From the NCBI RefSeq assembly GCF_020510625.1, contig NZ_CP075191.1:3697501-3761500 (forward strand): a stretch of DNA of 64,000 nt, read 5' to 3'. A program made the translations under genes and the position numbers. This DNA is from Ferribacterium limneticum. Its GTDB lineage: Bacteria; Pseudomonadota; Gammaproteobacteria; Burkholderiales; Rhodocyclaceae. Position 1 is the first letter of the stretch. Each line of letters opens with the position of its first letter. The notes below the pieces were generated by a model, which was given only the letters and a program-made list of their open reading frames with translations, was not told the DNA's origin and ran no database searches. Positions 50,695 through 58,883 of this stretch are shown here, piece after piece.

Positions 50695-53600
50695 GTGAGC
50701 CACCGCTTCAACCTTTCCGACTGGACGCTGCACCACCGGACGCTGGTCGGCTATTTCCTGTTCGCCATCGCCCTGATGGGGGTTTTCGCCTACGGCAAGC
50801 TGAGTCAGGCAGAGGACCCGCCCTTCACCTTCAAGCTGATGGTGATCCGGACCTTCTGGCCGGGCGCCACGGCCCGTCAGGTCGAGCAGCAACTGACCGA
50901 CAAGATTGAGAAAAAACTGCAGGAAACCCCGTATATCGACCGGGTTTCGAGCTACTCGCGCCCCGGTGAATCGACCGTGATGTTCTTCGCCAAAGACAGC
51001 ACACCACCCGCCAATGTGCCCGATGTCTTCTACCAGGTCCGCAAGAAGATCGGCGATATTCGCCAGACCTTGCCCGCCGGGATTCAGGGGCCTTATTTCA
51101 ATGATGAGTTCGGCGACGTTTTCGGCAATATTTATGCACTGACTGCTGACGGTTTTGACTACCCGCAACTGAAAGACCTGGCCGAACGCATTCGTGATGA
51201 ACTGCTGCACGTACCGAACGTTGGCAAGGTGGAAATCTTCGGCATTCAGGACGAAAGAATCTACGTCGAACTCTCGAATGCCAAGCTGGCGACGCTCGGC
51301 ATTGACCAGACGACCATCGTTCAGGCGCTCGCCCAGCAAAACACGGTCGCCAGCGCCGGATTTTTCGAGACGCAGAGCGAACGCATCCAGATCCGCCCCG
51401 GTGGCGCCTTCGATAGCGTTCAGGCCGTGGCCGATACGCTGATCCGGGCCGGTAACCGCAGCTTCCGTCTGGGTGACATCGCCACGGTTCGCCGCGGCAC
51501 GATAGATCCGCCGGCGACGCAGATCCGCTTCGGCGGCAAGCAAGCCATGGCCATCGCCGTCTCGATGGCCAAGGGCGGCGACGTCATCCAGCTCGGCAAG
51601 GATTTGCAGAACCGAATTGCCACCCTGCAGGCCGCCCTGCCGGTCGGCGTCGATATCGGCGAGGCGGCCAGCCAGCCAGAGGCGGTCAAGCGCTCGGTCA
51701 AGGCTTTCGTCCAGGCGCTGGCCGAGGCCGTCGCGGTCGTCATGCTGGTCACCTTCATCAGCCTCGGCATTCGCACCGGCCTGGTCGTTGCCATCTCCAT
51801 TCCGCTGGTGCTGGCCGCCACCTTTCTCGCCATGCACTTCTTCAACGTCGGCCTGCACAAGGTTTCGCTGGGCGCCCTGGTCCTGGCACTTGGCCTGCTG
51901 GTGGACGACGCGATCATCGCCGTCGAGATGATGTGGGTGAAGATGGAACAAGGCTGGGAGCGCACCCGCGCAGCCTCTTTCGCCTACACCAGCACGGCCG
52001 GCCCGATGCTCTCCGGCACCCTGGTCACGGTTGCCGGCTTCATCCCCATCGCCCTGGCCAAATCATCGACCGGTGAATATGCCTTCGCCTTCTTCCAGAT
52101 CAATGCCGTCGCCCTGCTGATTTCCTGGCTGGCCGCCGTCGTTGCCATTCCCTGGCTGGGCTACAAGCTGCTGCCCGATCCACACGCGACCCGCCGGGTC
52201 AGCCGTTTTGAGCAGAAGTGGCCCCGCCTCGCCCGCTTTGGCGACAAGATCGGTCTGAATGGTCCGGGACATGCCGAAGACCATGACGTTTATGGGACGC
52301 CCTTCTACCTCCGTTTCCGGCAACTGGTCAGCAGGTGTGTCGGCCGTCGCTGGCTGGTGATCGGCATCACCATCGCGCTGTTCGCCCTGTCCATCGTCGG
52401 CATGGGCAAGGTGCAGAAGCAGTTTTTCCCGAACTCGACACGCCTCGAACTCAACGTCGAATTGCGCCTGCCCGAGGGCGCCTCGATCGCCGCCATCGAT
52501 GCCGAAACCAAGCGTCTGGAAGACTGGCTGAACAAGGACAAGGCGGAATTCGACCAGTTCGAGCACTACATCACCTACGTCGGTTCCGGCTCACCGCGCT
52601 ATTACCTGGGCCTGGATCAGCAACTGCCGGCCAGCAACGTCAGCCAGCTCGTCATCGTGGCCCGCAACGTCGAGGCCCGCGAGGCCCTGCGTGGCCGGCT
52701 GATCAGCCTGTTCGAGCAGGATGGCTTTGGCGCCCGAGGCAATATCAGCCGCATCGAAAACGGCCCGCCAGTGGGCTATCCGGTGCAATACCGGGTGTCC
52801 GGCGAAGACATCATGACCTTGCGCAAGATTGCAGCACAGATATCCGAGGTCATGCGCAAGAACCCAGAGCTGTCGAACGTCAATCTGGACTGGAGCGAGC
52901 TGTCCAAGTCCGTCGAAATCGAAATCGACCAGGACAAGGCGCGCCTGCTCGGCGTCTCCAGCCAGGATGTCGCGGCACTGCTCAACATGTCGCTCACCGG
53001 CTATACGGTGACCAGTTTCCGCGAAGGCGAAAAGACCATCGACGTGGTCCTCCGTGGTGACCGCGAAGAACGCAGCCACCTCTCGGCGCTGGCCAACCTT
53101 TCCGTGCCGACCCGGGCCGGCAAGAGCGTGCCGCTCAGTCAGGTCGGCCACGTGAAATACGGCTTCGAGCCAGGACTGATCTGGCGCCGCGACCGCCTGC
53201 CGACGATCACGGTGCGCGGCAACCTTTACGGCAAAACCCAACCGGCTACCGTCGTCGATCGCATCAAGCCGGAAATCGATGCCATCCAGGCCAGCCTGCC
53301 GGAAGGCTACCGGATCGCCGTCGGCGGCTCGGTCGAGGAATCGGCCAAGGGTTCCAGCTCTGTCGTTGCCGGCATCCCGCTGTTCATCCTGGCGGTCATC
53401 ACCATCCTGATGATCCAGTTGCAAAGCGTCTCGCGTGTCGTGATGGTGTTGCTGACGGCACCGCTGGGCATTATCGGCATCGCGCTGTTCCTGCTCGTCT
53501 TCAATCAGCCATTCGGTTTCATGGCGCTGCTCGGCACCATCGCGCTGTTCGGCATGATCATGCGCAATGCTGTGATTCTGGTCGACCAGATCGAACAGGA

Positions 53601-53832
53601 CATGGCCGCCGGCAAGGCGCGGCGGGATGCGATCGTCGAATCGACGGTCCGGCGTTTCCGGCCCATCGTGCTGACCGCAGCCGCTGCGGTGCTGGCGATG
53701 ATCCCGCTATCGAGAAACGATTTTTTCGGACCGATGGCCGTCGCCATCATGGGTGGCCTGATCGTCGCCACCGCGCTGACCTTGCTCTTCCTGCCGGCGC
53801 TTTACGCTGCCTGGTACAAGGTGAAAGGCTAG
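50695..53832 (+). CDS. RND efflux pump, inner-membrane transporter (HAE1-like)
   Basis: 1045 aa from GTG 50695, three bases after the adaptor stop. Typical RND topology: first helix VGYFLFAIALMGVFAY, porter loop, helices 2-6 with LGALVLALGLLVDDAIIAVE (the paired Asp of helix 4 used for proton transfer), second porter loop, and helices 8-12 ending IMGGLIVATALTLLFLPALYAAWY. Homotrimeric drug/proton antiporter by family. The sequence is of the shorter-motif HAE1 subgroup and the substrate cannot be predicted. Confidence 0.93.
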   Translation: MSHRFNLSDWTLHHRTLVGYFLFAIALMGVFAYGKLSQAEDPPFTFKLMVIRTFWPGATARQVEQQLTDKIEKKLQETPYIDRVSSYSRPGESTVMFFAKDSTPPANVPDVFYQVRKKIGDIRQTLPAGIQGPYFNDEFGDVFGNIYALTADGFDYPQLKDLAERIRDELLHVPNVGKVEIFGIQDERIYVELSNAKLATLGIDQTTIVQALAQQNTVASAGFFETQSERIQIRPGGAFDSVQAVADTLIRAGNRSFRLGDIATVRRGTIDPPATQIRFGGKQAMAIAVSMAKGGDVIQLGKDLQNRIATLQAALPVGVDIGEAASQPEAVKRSVKAFVQALAEAVAVVMLVTFISLGIRTGLVVAISIPLVLAATFLAMHFFNVGLHKVSLGALVLALGLLVDDAIIAVEMMWVKMEQGWERTRAASFAYTSTAGPMLSGTLVTVAGFIPIALAKSSTGEYAFAFFQINAVALLISWLAAVVAIPWLGYKLLPDPHATRRVSRFEQKWPRLARFGDKIGLNGPGHAEDHDVYGTPFYLRFRQLVSRCVGRRWLVIGITIALFALSIVGMGKVQKQFFPNSTRLELNVELRLPEGASIAAIDAETKRLEDWLNKDKAEFDQFEHYITYVGSGSPRYYLGLDQQLPASNVSQLVIVARNVEAREALRGRLISLFEQDGFGARGNISRIENGPPVGYPVQYRVSGEDIMTLRKIAAQISEVMRKNPELSNVNLDWSELSKSVEIEIDQDKARLLGVSSQDVAALLNMSLTGYTVTSFREGEKTIDVVLRGDREERSHLSALANLSVPTRAGKSVPLSQVGHVKYGFEPGLIWRRDRLPTITVRGNLYGKTQPATVVDRIKPEIDAIQASLPEGYRIAVGGSVEESAKGSSSVVAGIPLFILAVITILMIQLQSVSRVVMVLLTAPLGIIGIALFLLVFNQPFGFMALLGTIALFGMIMRNAVILVDQIEQDMAAGKARRDAIVESTVRRFRPIVLTAAAAVLAMIPLSRNDFFGPMAVAIMGGLIVATALTLLFLPALYAAWYKVKG

Positions 53833-53906
53833 TTGCTAGTTATTGGTCGCTAGCTTTTAGCAAAAGCAAAGGGCGCCGCGGCGCCCTCAAACTTCGCTAA
53901 CGACTA
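53829..53906. repeat. Intergenic repeat with GC-rich palindrome (terminator) after the RND gene
   Basis: Contains CTAGTTGCTAGTTATTGGTCGCTAG, then the 16-bp perfect palindrome GGGCGCCGCGGCGCCC (53871-53886), then CTAACGACTA. The outer parts were complementary to the TAGCAACTAACAACT stretch now on the far side of the insertion sequence (54745 on), so the whole was a long imperfect hairpin that the IS interrupted. The palindrome likely ends RND transcription. Confidence 0.6.
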
Positions 53907-54744
53907 GGGGCTGTTAACAATTGGGTTTTTGGCGATCATGCCAGCCAGATATAGGCGGAAGCGAGGTTGAGCATGGACATGAAGTTCTGCGCTAGCTTCT
54001 CGTAGCGTGTGGCGATGCGCCTGAACTGCTTGAGTCGGCAGAAAAAGCGTTCGACGAGGTTGCGGTCTTTGTAAAGGTGACGATCATAGGCACGCTGAGT
54101 CAGGCGATTACCGCGTGGCGGAATCACCGCCTGTGCGCCCTGCGCTTCAATGGTGTCGACGAATGCGTTGGCATCGTAGCCCTTGTCGGCGATGACGCTC
54201 TGCGCCTCAATCCCCTCGATGAGAGCGGCTGCTTCGGTAATGTCGGCGATTTGCCCAGCGGTCAGGCGCAAACGCAAGGGATTACCCAGGGCCTCAACCG
54301 CCGCATGAATTTTGGTACTCAGTCCGCCCCGGCTACGCCCGATGGCTTGATCGCCCGCTTTTTTTGGGCGCCAGTCGCGTGTTGGTGGGCTCGCACGATG
54401 GTCGCGTCGACAAACAACTGCTCCAGATCGGCGTCGCTCTTGAGTGCTTCGGCCATCCGCGCCCAAACCCCTTTCTTGCTCCAGCGGGAAAAGCGCATGT
54501 ACGTCGTGTGCCAAGCTCCGAAGTGCGTGGGCAGGTCGCGCCACGGCGAGCCCGTGCGGGCGATCCATAGCACCGCTTCGACAAAGAGTCGGTTGTCGCG
54601 CCCAGTTACCCCGCGCTCGTTGGCTCTGCCTGAGCACAGGGCTTCGATTCGCCGCCATTGGTCGTCTCGCAACATCTTCCGGTCCATCCTCGCAGACTCC
54701 AAAAAGCGAGAATGTACATAGTTTCGTCATTTGTGAACAGCCCC
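53907..54744 (-). mobile_element. IS5-family insertion sequence (IS427 group-like), 838 bp
   Basis: Terminal inverted repeats GGGGCTGTTAACAA (left) and GGGGCTGTTCACAA (complement of right end, 54730-54744), one mismatch. The target is CTAG with TA duplicated on both sides (53905-53906 and 54745-54746). Size, ends, TA target and two overlapping frames fit the IS427 group. It looks complete. Confidence 0.92.
53936..54687 (-). CDS. IS427-type transposase, made by -1 frameshift
   Basis: Two overlapping frames: the first from ATG 54687 (MDRKMLRDDQWRRIEALC) to a stop at 54319, the second ending at 53936. A -1 shift on A AAA AAG (54358-54364 on the minus strand) joins ATGAQKK to AGDQAIGRSRGGLSTKIHA and yields a 250-aa DDE transposase. 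Catalytic residues are D in LFVDATIVRAHQHA, D in VIADKGYDANAF and E in DRNLVERFFCRLKQFRR. Both frames appear intact, so the element may be active. Confidence 0.88.
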
Positions 54745-54764
54745 TAGCAACTAACAACTAACAA

Positions 54765-55259
54765 CTACTTCAAATTGCCCAGTTCCTTCTGAATCGCCTG
54801 GATATTGCGCTCATGCTGCCCGACGCGGTCGCGATAGGGCGCTGCACGGTCACTGCTTGCGCCAGTAGCCAGGAGGTCGGCCAGCTCCTTCTTCGCCTGC
54901 TCAAGACTGCGCTGTTCGCCGGCCAGTTCCTGCTCAAGGATATGGCGACGATCGCCATCGCGTGCTTTCTGGGTATCTTCCTGCACGCGCGGAAAGCCTG
55001 AAGGCGAAGGATTCGCTGCGGCGCCCGCTGGCTTCGCCTTGGGCGCCGGCAAGGAGTTTTCGGGGCCACCGGCCATAACCTTGCAATTTTTATCACGCCG
55101 GACACTAGGCTCGGCGTTTGTGTTTGCAATTTTCCGGTGGCCATCGGGATAAACACAAACGTACGTCTCATCAGCAAGACAAAGTTGCGACCAAGCTAAC
55201 AAAAATACTATGCCAGTACGCAAAATCGAATATCGAGCACTACAACGCATTTGTCTCAT
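54765..55259 (-). CDS. Exported DUF4124-like protein with coiled-coil end
   Basis: 164 aa. Signal peptide at the N-terminus (LRTGIVFLLAWSQLCLADE), then a short domain ETYVCVYPDGHRKIANTNAE similar to the start of DUF4124 proteins. A Pro/Ala-rich linker and a C-terminal coiled coil (LEQELAGEQRSLEQAKKELADLL) complete it. Periplasmic; function unknown. The IS lies 20 bp beyond its stop, and a strong terminator lies upstream of its start on the other side. Confidence 0.75.
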   Translation of the reverse strand: MRQMRCSARYSILRTGIVFLLAWSQLCLADETYVCVYPDGHRKIANTNAEPSVRRDKNCKVMAGGPENSLPAPKAKPAGAAANPSPSGFPRVQEDTQKARDGDRRHILEQELAGEQRSLEQAKKELADLLATGASSDRAAPYRDRVGQHERNIQAIQKELGNLK

Positions 55260-55339
55260 TAGGAACTCAGATTTCTACGACGAGAGGAATATACGACAAA
55301 CACGTGGCTCAATACGTTCTTGATACAAAATCAGTCGAC

Positions 55340-55371
55340 AAAAAAAGGGCGGGAAACCCGCCCTTTTTTTT
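55340..55371. terminator. Bidirectional rho-independent terminator
   Basis: AAAAAAAGGGCGGG-AAA-CCCGCCCTTTTTTT: a 14-bp perfect stem with U tracts on both strands. It closes the chromosomal side before segment E3. Confidence 0.92.
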
Positions 55372-55624
55372 GCACAGCGCCGATTGCAGCTGTAGTACAG
55401 ATCAATAGCAATTACGCCGGCCAGAACTGAATATAAAAGCAATATAGACAGACGGGCTACCCAATGGGCTACCTAAAACCACTACGCTAGGCATCGAAAT
55501 AGAAGTGGGCCGAGACCTGAGCCGGTGGTATCTCAAGCGAAAACGCACCGATTCAGTGCCTCAAGTCCCAAATTGGTGCGCACCTGTCCAAGCCACAGGC
55601 AATATTGCCCTTTCCTTCCAATCG
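55372..55624. other. Gene-free stretch at the left border of E3
   Basis: With the terminator region this makes a 365-bp gap between genes. It contains repeated GGGCTACC (GGGCTACCCAATGGGCTACC, near 55456-55475). The border between chromosome and phage-like DNA must lie about here, but I found no tRNA fragment or integrase to fix it. Confidence 0.4.
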
Positions 55625-56065
55625 CTATCGCCCGGGTACGCGGTTGCTCTTCGCCACCATACCTGGCAGATCGATGCCACACAGCTTCAGCCGGGAATAG
55701 AGACGCCCCACGATCAGCCGCCCTTCGTCGTTGTGATGGAATACCCATCCGTGCGAGACCAGCCATTTGGCTTGGCTGGGCATGTCTTGGCGTCCGGTGA
55801 TGAGAGCAAGTTCGCCCGGGTTCAAGACCTCGCCATCCATTGGCATTCTGATGATTCTGGCCAGGCTCTCGTTACCTCTATCCCTGCCAATCTCTCCCCG
55901 TACGCGGACCCATTCATCAACATCCGCTTCAATCCAACCTACAGAGTTTTCTCCAAGTCGAATCTGAGCAGGAAATTCCCCCCGCTTGATCATGTTGTAA
56001 ACGGCGGATTTCCTGAGTCCAACTTTCGCCATGACCTCGGGCATACGGATTATTTTGTCTTCCAT
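55625..56065 (-). CDS. AlpA-like regulator fused to DUF4224 domain
   Basis: 146 aa. Residues 1-60 are an AlpA-type winged helix (IIRMPEVMAKVGLRKSAVYNMIKRGEFPAQIRLGENSVGWIEADVDEWV). Residues 80-130 resemble DUF4224, a small phage-associated domain (LNPGELALITGRQDMPSQAKWLVSHGWVFHHNDEGRLIVGRL). Both domains usually occur as separate small proteins near phage integrases. Expected to control excision or early transcription of E3. The two domains are joined in one frame without a stop. Confidence 0.8.
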   Translation of the reverse strand: MEDKIIRMPEVMAKVGLRKSAVYNMIKRGEFPAQIRLGENSVGWIEADVDEWVRVRGEIGRDRGNESLARIIRMPMDGEVLNPGELALITGRQDMPSQAKWLVSHGWVFHHNDEGRLIVGRLYSRLKLCGIDLPGMVAKSNRVPGR

Positions 56066-56071
56066 GGACTC

Positions 56072-56377
56072 TTACCCCTTTTTGGCATCCTGAAAGTGCA
56101 ACTCTTCGAATGCTTCATCGACCATGCTGGCGAGTGCCAAGGCACCGGCAAGCATAGCCTCAAGCTCAACCGATGAAAAACGCGGGGCCAAATCGCCGCC
56201 GGAATTCATCCGCATATGATGATCAGCGACCAGTTTTATGGTGCTCCTGACGCTGTGCACCGCTCGATATAGTTGGCCGGCCTGTGATTCCGGGATAGTT
56301 ACCTGAGCATCAAAATCCTGCCAGTGCTGATTCGTTTCAGTGTTGCTGCAATGCTCAACGGGGCTCGCTTGTTCCAT
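56072..56377 (-). CDS. Hypothetical protein of E3
   Basis: 101 aa, MEQASPVEHCSNTETNQHWQDFDAQVTIPESQAGQLYRAVHSVRSTIKLVADHHMRM. Mostly helical, soluble; GGAG nine bases before the ATG. Six bases before the AlpA-DUF4224 gene, so probably one transcript. It is divergent from the rightward pair, sharing the operator-like repeats at 56427-56457. No family recognised. Confidence 0.6.
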   Translation of the reverse strand: MEQASPVEHCSNTETNQHWQDFDAQVTIPESQAGQLYRAVHSVRSTIKLVADHHMRMNSGGDLAPRFSSVELEAMLAGALALASMVDEAFEELHFQDAKKG

Positions 56378-56426
56378 TTGAAAATTCTCCAGGGGGTAAA
56401 TTCGAATCCATTTATTATATATGTCT

Positions 56427-56457
56427 GTGCAGTATTATCAATACATCCGTGCAGTAT
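56427..56457. promoter_or_regulatory. Direct repeats in a divergent promoter region (possible operator)
   Basis: GTGCAGTAT occurs at 56427-56435 and 56449-56457, 22 bp apart (two helical turns), in the AT-rich 111-bp region between divergent genes. This is typical spacing for a repressor or AlpA-type regulator. Confidence 0.55.
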
Positions 56458-56488
56458 ATGATTCGATCTAGAATTAGGAGCCAATGCC

Positions 56489-56707
56489 ATGACTAAGAGC
56501 AAGACCCAGCAAGCCCTTGACCTGATGCAGCAGACCCCGGGGATGACCGCTTACGAAGCCGCTGCGGCTGTCGGTGTCGGCAATGCCGCTGTGTATCAGG
56601 CCCTGCGCCGGACCAAGGGCAAGACTGTTTGCCCCTGCTGCAATCAGGTGGTGCGCGATGGATTTGAAATTAACCGCTCGGCTCTGAAGGATGCCGGGCA
56701 GTTATGA
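56489..56707 (+). CDS. Small helix-turn-helix protein with zinc-ribbon-like CPCC
   Basis: 72 aa. Residues 5-42 form a homeodomain-like helix-turn-helix (TQQALDLMQQTPGMTAYEAAAAVGVGNAAVYQALRRT), then KTVCPCCNQVVRDGF with a CxxC knuckle. TTAGGAG lies eight bases before the ATG. Probably a phage regulator that binds the nearby repeats or pairs with the overlapping membrane protein. Confidence 0.75.
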   Translation: MTKSKTQQALDLMQQTPGMTAYEAAAAVGVGNAAVYQALRRTKGKTVCPCCNQVVRDGFEINRSALKDAGQL

Positions 56708-57102
56708 GAACAGTCCTCTCTAGCATTCCGCTGCTTCTCGTTGCCGCCCTGGCAGCAACTGCGTATTCGGTTTATTTCGACTGGGGGACAAGCTCGTGGG
56801 TGTGGTTCCAGCGTTCTGGCTCTCTTCTGGCACTGGCTGGCGCCGTTCTCGGTTACCGCAGCATCGTTCGACTCGGAGTGCATGGCGTCGGTGGCGCGAG
56901 CCCGACTTTCCTCAAAGCCACCCTCGTCTCCATCGATGATTCAGGCCAGAGGCAAATGGCCAAGGTCTCCTATGACGAGGAAACGCTCTCGACGCTTCGC
57001 CAAGCTGCGGTTGATCGGAACGCCGGCTATGTTGGCGCCTACATGATGGTTTCCGGAACCGTTATCTGGGGGTATGGCGACCTGGCCGGAGCCCTCTTCT
57101 GA
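56704..57102 (+). CDS. Small membrane protein of E3
   Basis: 132 aa, overlapping the previous gene by ATGA. Hydrophobic helices at about 5-23 (SSIPLLLVAALAATAYSVYF) and 35-52 (RSGSLLALAGAVLGYRSIV), then a soluble part and a C-terminal hydrophobic patch (GYVGAYMMVSGTVIWGYGDLAGALF). No family recognised. Coupled to a regulator, it might be an exclusion or signalling protein; this is conjecture. Confidence 0.65.
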   Translation: MRTVLSSIPLLLVAALAATAYSVYFDWGTSSWVWFQRSGSLLALAGAVLGYRSIVRLGVHGVGGASPTFLKATLVSIDDSGQRQMAKVSYDEETLSTLRQAAVDRNAGYVGAYMMVSGTVIWGYGDLAGALF

Positions 57103-57257
57103 GGAAGGATCCCCGGCACGCGCCCCCTCGGCTGGGCCGGCTACGCTTCTCCCCTAGCCTGAAATTGCCGCAAGACATTTCGCTCGAGGCGCAATTCCTC
57201 GATTCCCGCTCGGACGCGGTTTGCGCAATTTAGCAAACTGATCCGATGCTTGACCGG

Positions 57258-57551
57258 TCAGTCTTGGAATTCGTCGGGGATCGGCGGCGCCTTGATGACC
57301 CTGCCGGCCTTGTCGAAATCAACAACCAGCGTTCGGGTGCTGCCGGCCATGGTATTCACCCACACCCAGACATAGCGCGTCGCGTCGTTCGGGATCGTGG
57401 CTACGCGGGTCGGTGCGCCGAGCTTGGCCGTTACTTCGGGCTTCGTCATCCCGGCCTCGATCTGTCGGGCATCCGCCCACTTGAACGGAGTACCGGCACA
57501 GCCGATCAGAAGCAAGGCGCAGTATGCAGCAATCAACATTTTGCGAAACAT
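57258..57551 (-). CDS. BamE/SmpA-like lipoprotein of E3
   Basis: 97 aa from ATG 57551, with a near-perfect ribosome site (AAAGGAGG, seven bases away). Lipoprotein signal MFRKMLIAAYCALLLIGCAG (lipobox LLIGC). Mature part fits the SmpA/OmlA-BamE fold: ARQIEAGMTKPEVTAKLGAPTRVATIPNDATRYVWVWV. BamE is part of the outer-membrane assembly machine; phage copies of this small fold are usually lone lipoproteins. Possibly a lysogenic-conversion factor. Confidence 0.8.
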   Translation of the reverse strand: MFRKMLIAAYCALLLIGCAGTPFKWADARQIEAGMTKPEVTAKLGAPTRVATIPNDATRYVWVWVNTMAGSTRTLVVDFDKAGRVIKAPPIPDEFQD

Positions 57552-57788
57552 GGGGTTCCCTCCTTTGCGGGGGGATTGTGCGCGCACCGGCCGATAGTTG
57601 AAACCAGCCGAACGTCATAGCGGGCCGCGCCCCGCCTGTAGTGAATACAAGCGGTCACGATGCGCAACGGAAACCTGCGCGGAAACCCTGTTCGGAAACA
57701 GCGCAATAACCACACTGCAAGCCCCGCCAATTCACGATTTATCTGTTCGAAAACTGTTGCGATATGCGTACCGTCGTGCGTACCACCC

Positions 57789-58013
57789 TCAACGGACCCG
57801 CTCAAGAATCGCCCGGCCGCGTTTCAGCAAATCGTTGATGATCTTTCGGTCTTCCATCAACGCAGCAGACCGCCCTCCGTGCTTCAGGGCGTTCTGTGCG
57901 GATGCAGCTTTTCCGTCATTCGTGCGGGGCCCGGTCGACCGTCTCCACGGTTGCCATTGTTGGATCAGCGCCGCATGCTTGGCCCGGCGCTCCGGCGTCC
58001 ATCCGTTTGCCAT
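57789..58013 (-). CDS. Small conserved-type protein overlapping the 216-aa gene out of frame
   Basis: 74 aa, MANGWTPERRAKHAALIQQWQPWRRSTGPRTNDGKAASAQNALKHGGRSAALMEDRKIINDLLKRG. GGAGG lies seven bases before the ATG at 58013. It overlaps the end of the previous gene by 98 bp in another frame. Proteins with the pattern WTPERRxxxxxxIxxWxPWxxSTGPRTxxGKxxxxxNAxxHG are common near phage genes; function unknown. Confidence 0.75.
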   Translation of the reverse strand: MANGWTPERRAKHAALIQQWQPWRRSTGPRTNDGKAASAQNALKHGGRSAALMEDRKIINDLLKRGRAILERVR

Positions 58014-58566
58014 TCCCAACCTCCAATAGTTCGTTTGCTTGATTCGGCGATTCTCCCCGCGCGTGCGCGGTGGCCACACCGTTGTTCACCTGTTGATGCC
58101 CTTGGGAGATATTCGCCTGTTGCGCTCTCACGAAGGCAACGGGGCGCGGGTTCTTGATCTCAGCAAGGGTTTGCAACGTGCTCCGGCATTGGGCCTGGGC
58201 CTTGAAGGCGAGCCGCAGATATGTTTCAGTCGCCCCCAAGTGCTCACCCACATTCAGCGCCGCTCGCCTGGCCATCTCGTTGAATATCGAGTCCAAGGCA
58301 ACCGACTGCGCGGTAAGCGTTGCTTCCAAAGCGGCCAGATCGCCGGAATTCGCTTTGGACACCCTTTCGGTCATCACGTCGAGCGCGTCAAATAGCTTCA
58401 CGTTCCCAAGCGCTCCCTGAGCAAACAATGCAGCGGTGAAGGAATTCCTTACGGAAGGGGATAGGGCCGCAATTGCGCGATTGCGACCAGCCGCCACCTC
58501 CTTTTGCACTTGCTCAAGTTCAGGGGCTTTGCTGGTTCTGTCGGACTGCTTTATGACCTTCGCCAT
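57916..58566 (-). CDS. Phage-associated hypothetical protein with overlapping downstream gene
   Basis: 216 aa, MAKVIKQSDRTSKAPELEQVQKEVAAGRNRAIAALSPSVRN. The middle (GDLAALEATLTAQSVALDSIFNEMARRAALNVGEHLGATETYLRLAFKAQAQCRSTLQTLAEIKNPRP) is helical; the end (QQANISQGHQQVNNGVATAHARGESPNQANELLEVGNGKRMDAGAPG) is low-complexity and coincides with the start of the 74-aa gene. I believe this pair is a recurrent arrangement, but no function is known. Confidence 0.7.
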   Translation of the reverse strand: MAKVIKQSDRTSKAPELEQVQKEVAAGRNRAIAALSPSVRNSFTAALFAQGALGNVKLFDALDVMTERVSKANSGDLAALEATLTAQSVALDSIFNEMARRAALNVGEHLGATETYLRLAFKAQAQCRSTLQTLAEIKNPRPVAFVRAQQANISQGHQQVNNGVATAHARGESPNQANELLEVGNGKRMDAGAPGQACGADPTMATVETVDRAPHE

Positions 58567-58865
58567 TACTCGCCGCCCCCAAGGTGGTAGTTTTCGACTG
58601 CAAGCGCGGCCATCTCTTCCAGAAGACCGGCGGTCACCTTGCGGAAGAAGGCATTAACCGCCTGCACCGCCTCTTCCCCTGTCTTGGCATTTACCTCCAA
58701 GTTGCTGTTGGCAGCCAATCTCATGAATGCCGGGCGCAGGCGGGCGCAAACGTGCTGTATTGCGTCTTCGCTCGCACCTTTGGCCCGCATGAATTGGGAA
58801 ATATCCCCCTCGAATACCTTCCACTCGCGAACCGGGCGGTCTGGAAAATTGCTGATATTGGTCAT
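58566..58865 (-). CDS. Hypothetical protein after tape measure gene
   Basis: 99 aa, MTNISNFPDRPVREWKVFEGDISQFMRAKGASEDAIQHVCARLRPAFMRLAAN. Helical, soluble, no recognised family. It starts 19 bases after the tape measure stop and its last base overlaps the next gene's start, so it belongs to the same transcript. By position it could be a tail accessory factor. Confidence 0.65.
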   Translation of the reverse strand: MTNISNFPDRPVREWKVFEGDISQFMRAKGASEDAIQHVCARLRPAFMRLAANSNLEVNAKTGEEAVQAVNAFFRKVTAGLLEEMAALAVENYHLGGGE

Positions 58866-58883
58866 CTTGTCGTGCTCCTATGG

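Noticed and set aside
55505..56176. 223-codon rightward frame at the left border of E3
   Set aside because: It is antisense to the AlpA-DUF4224 gene, which has clear domains; the other frame has no recognisable protein character.
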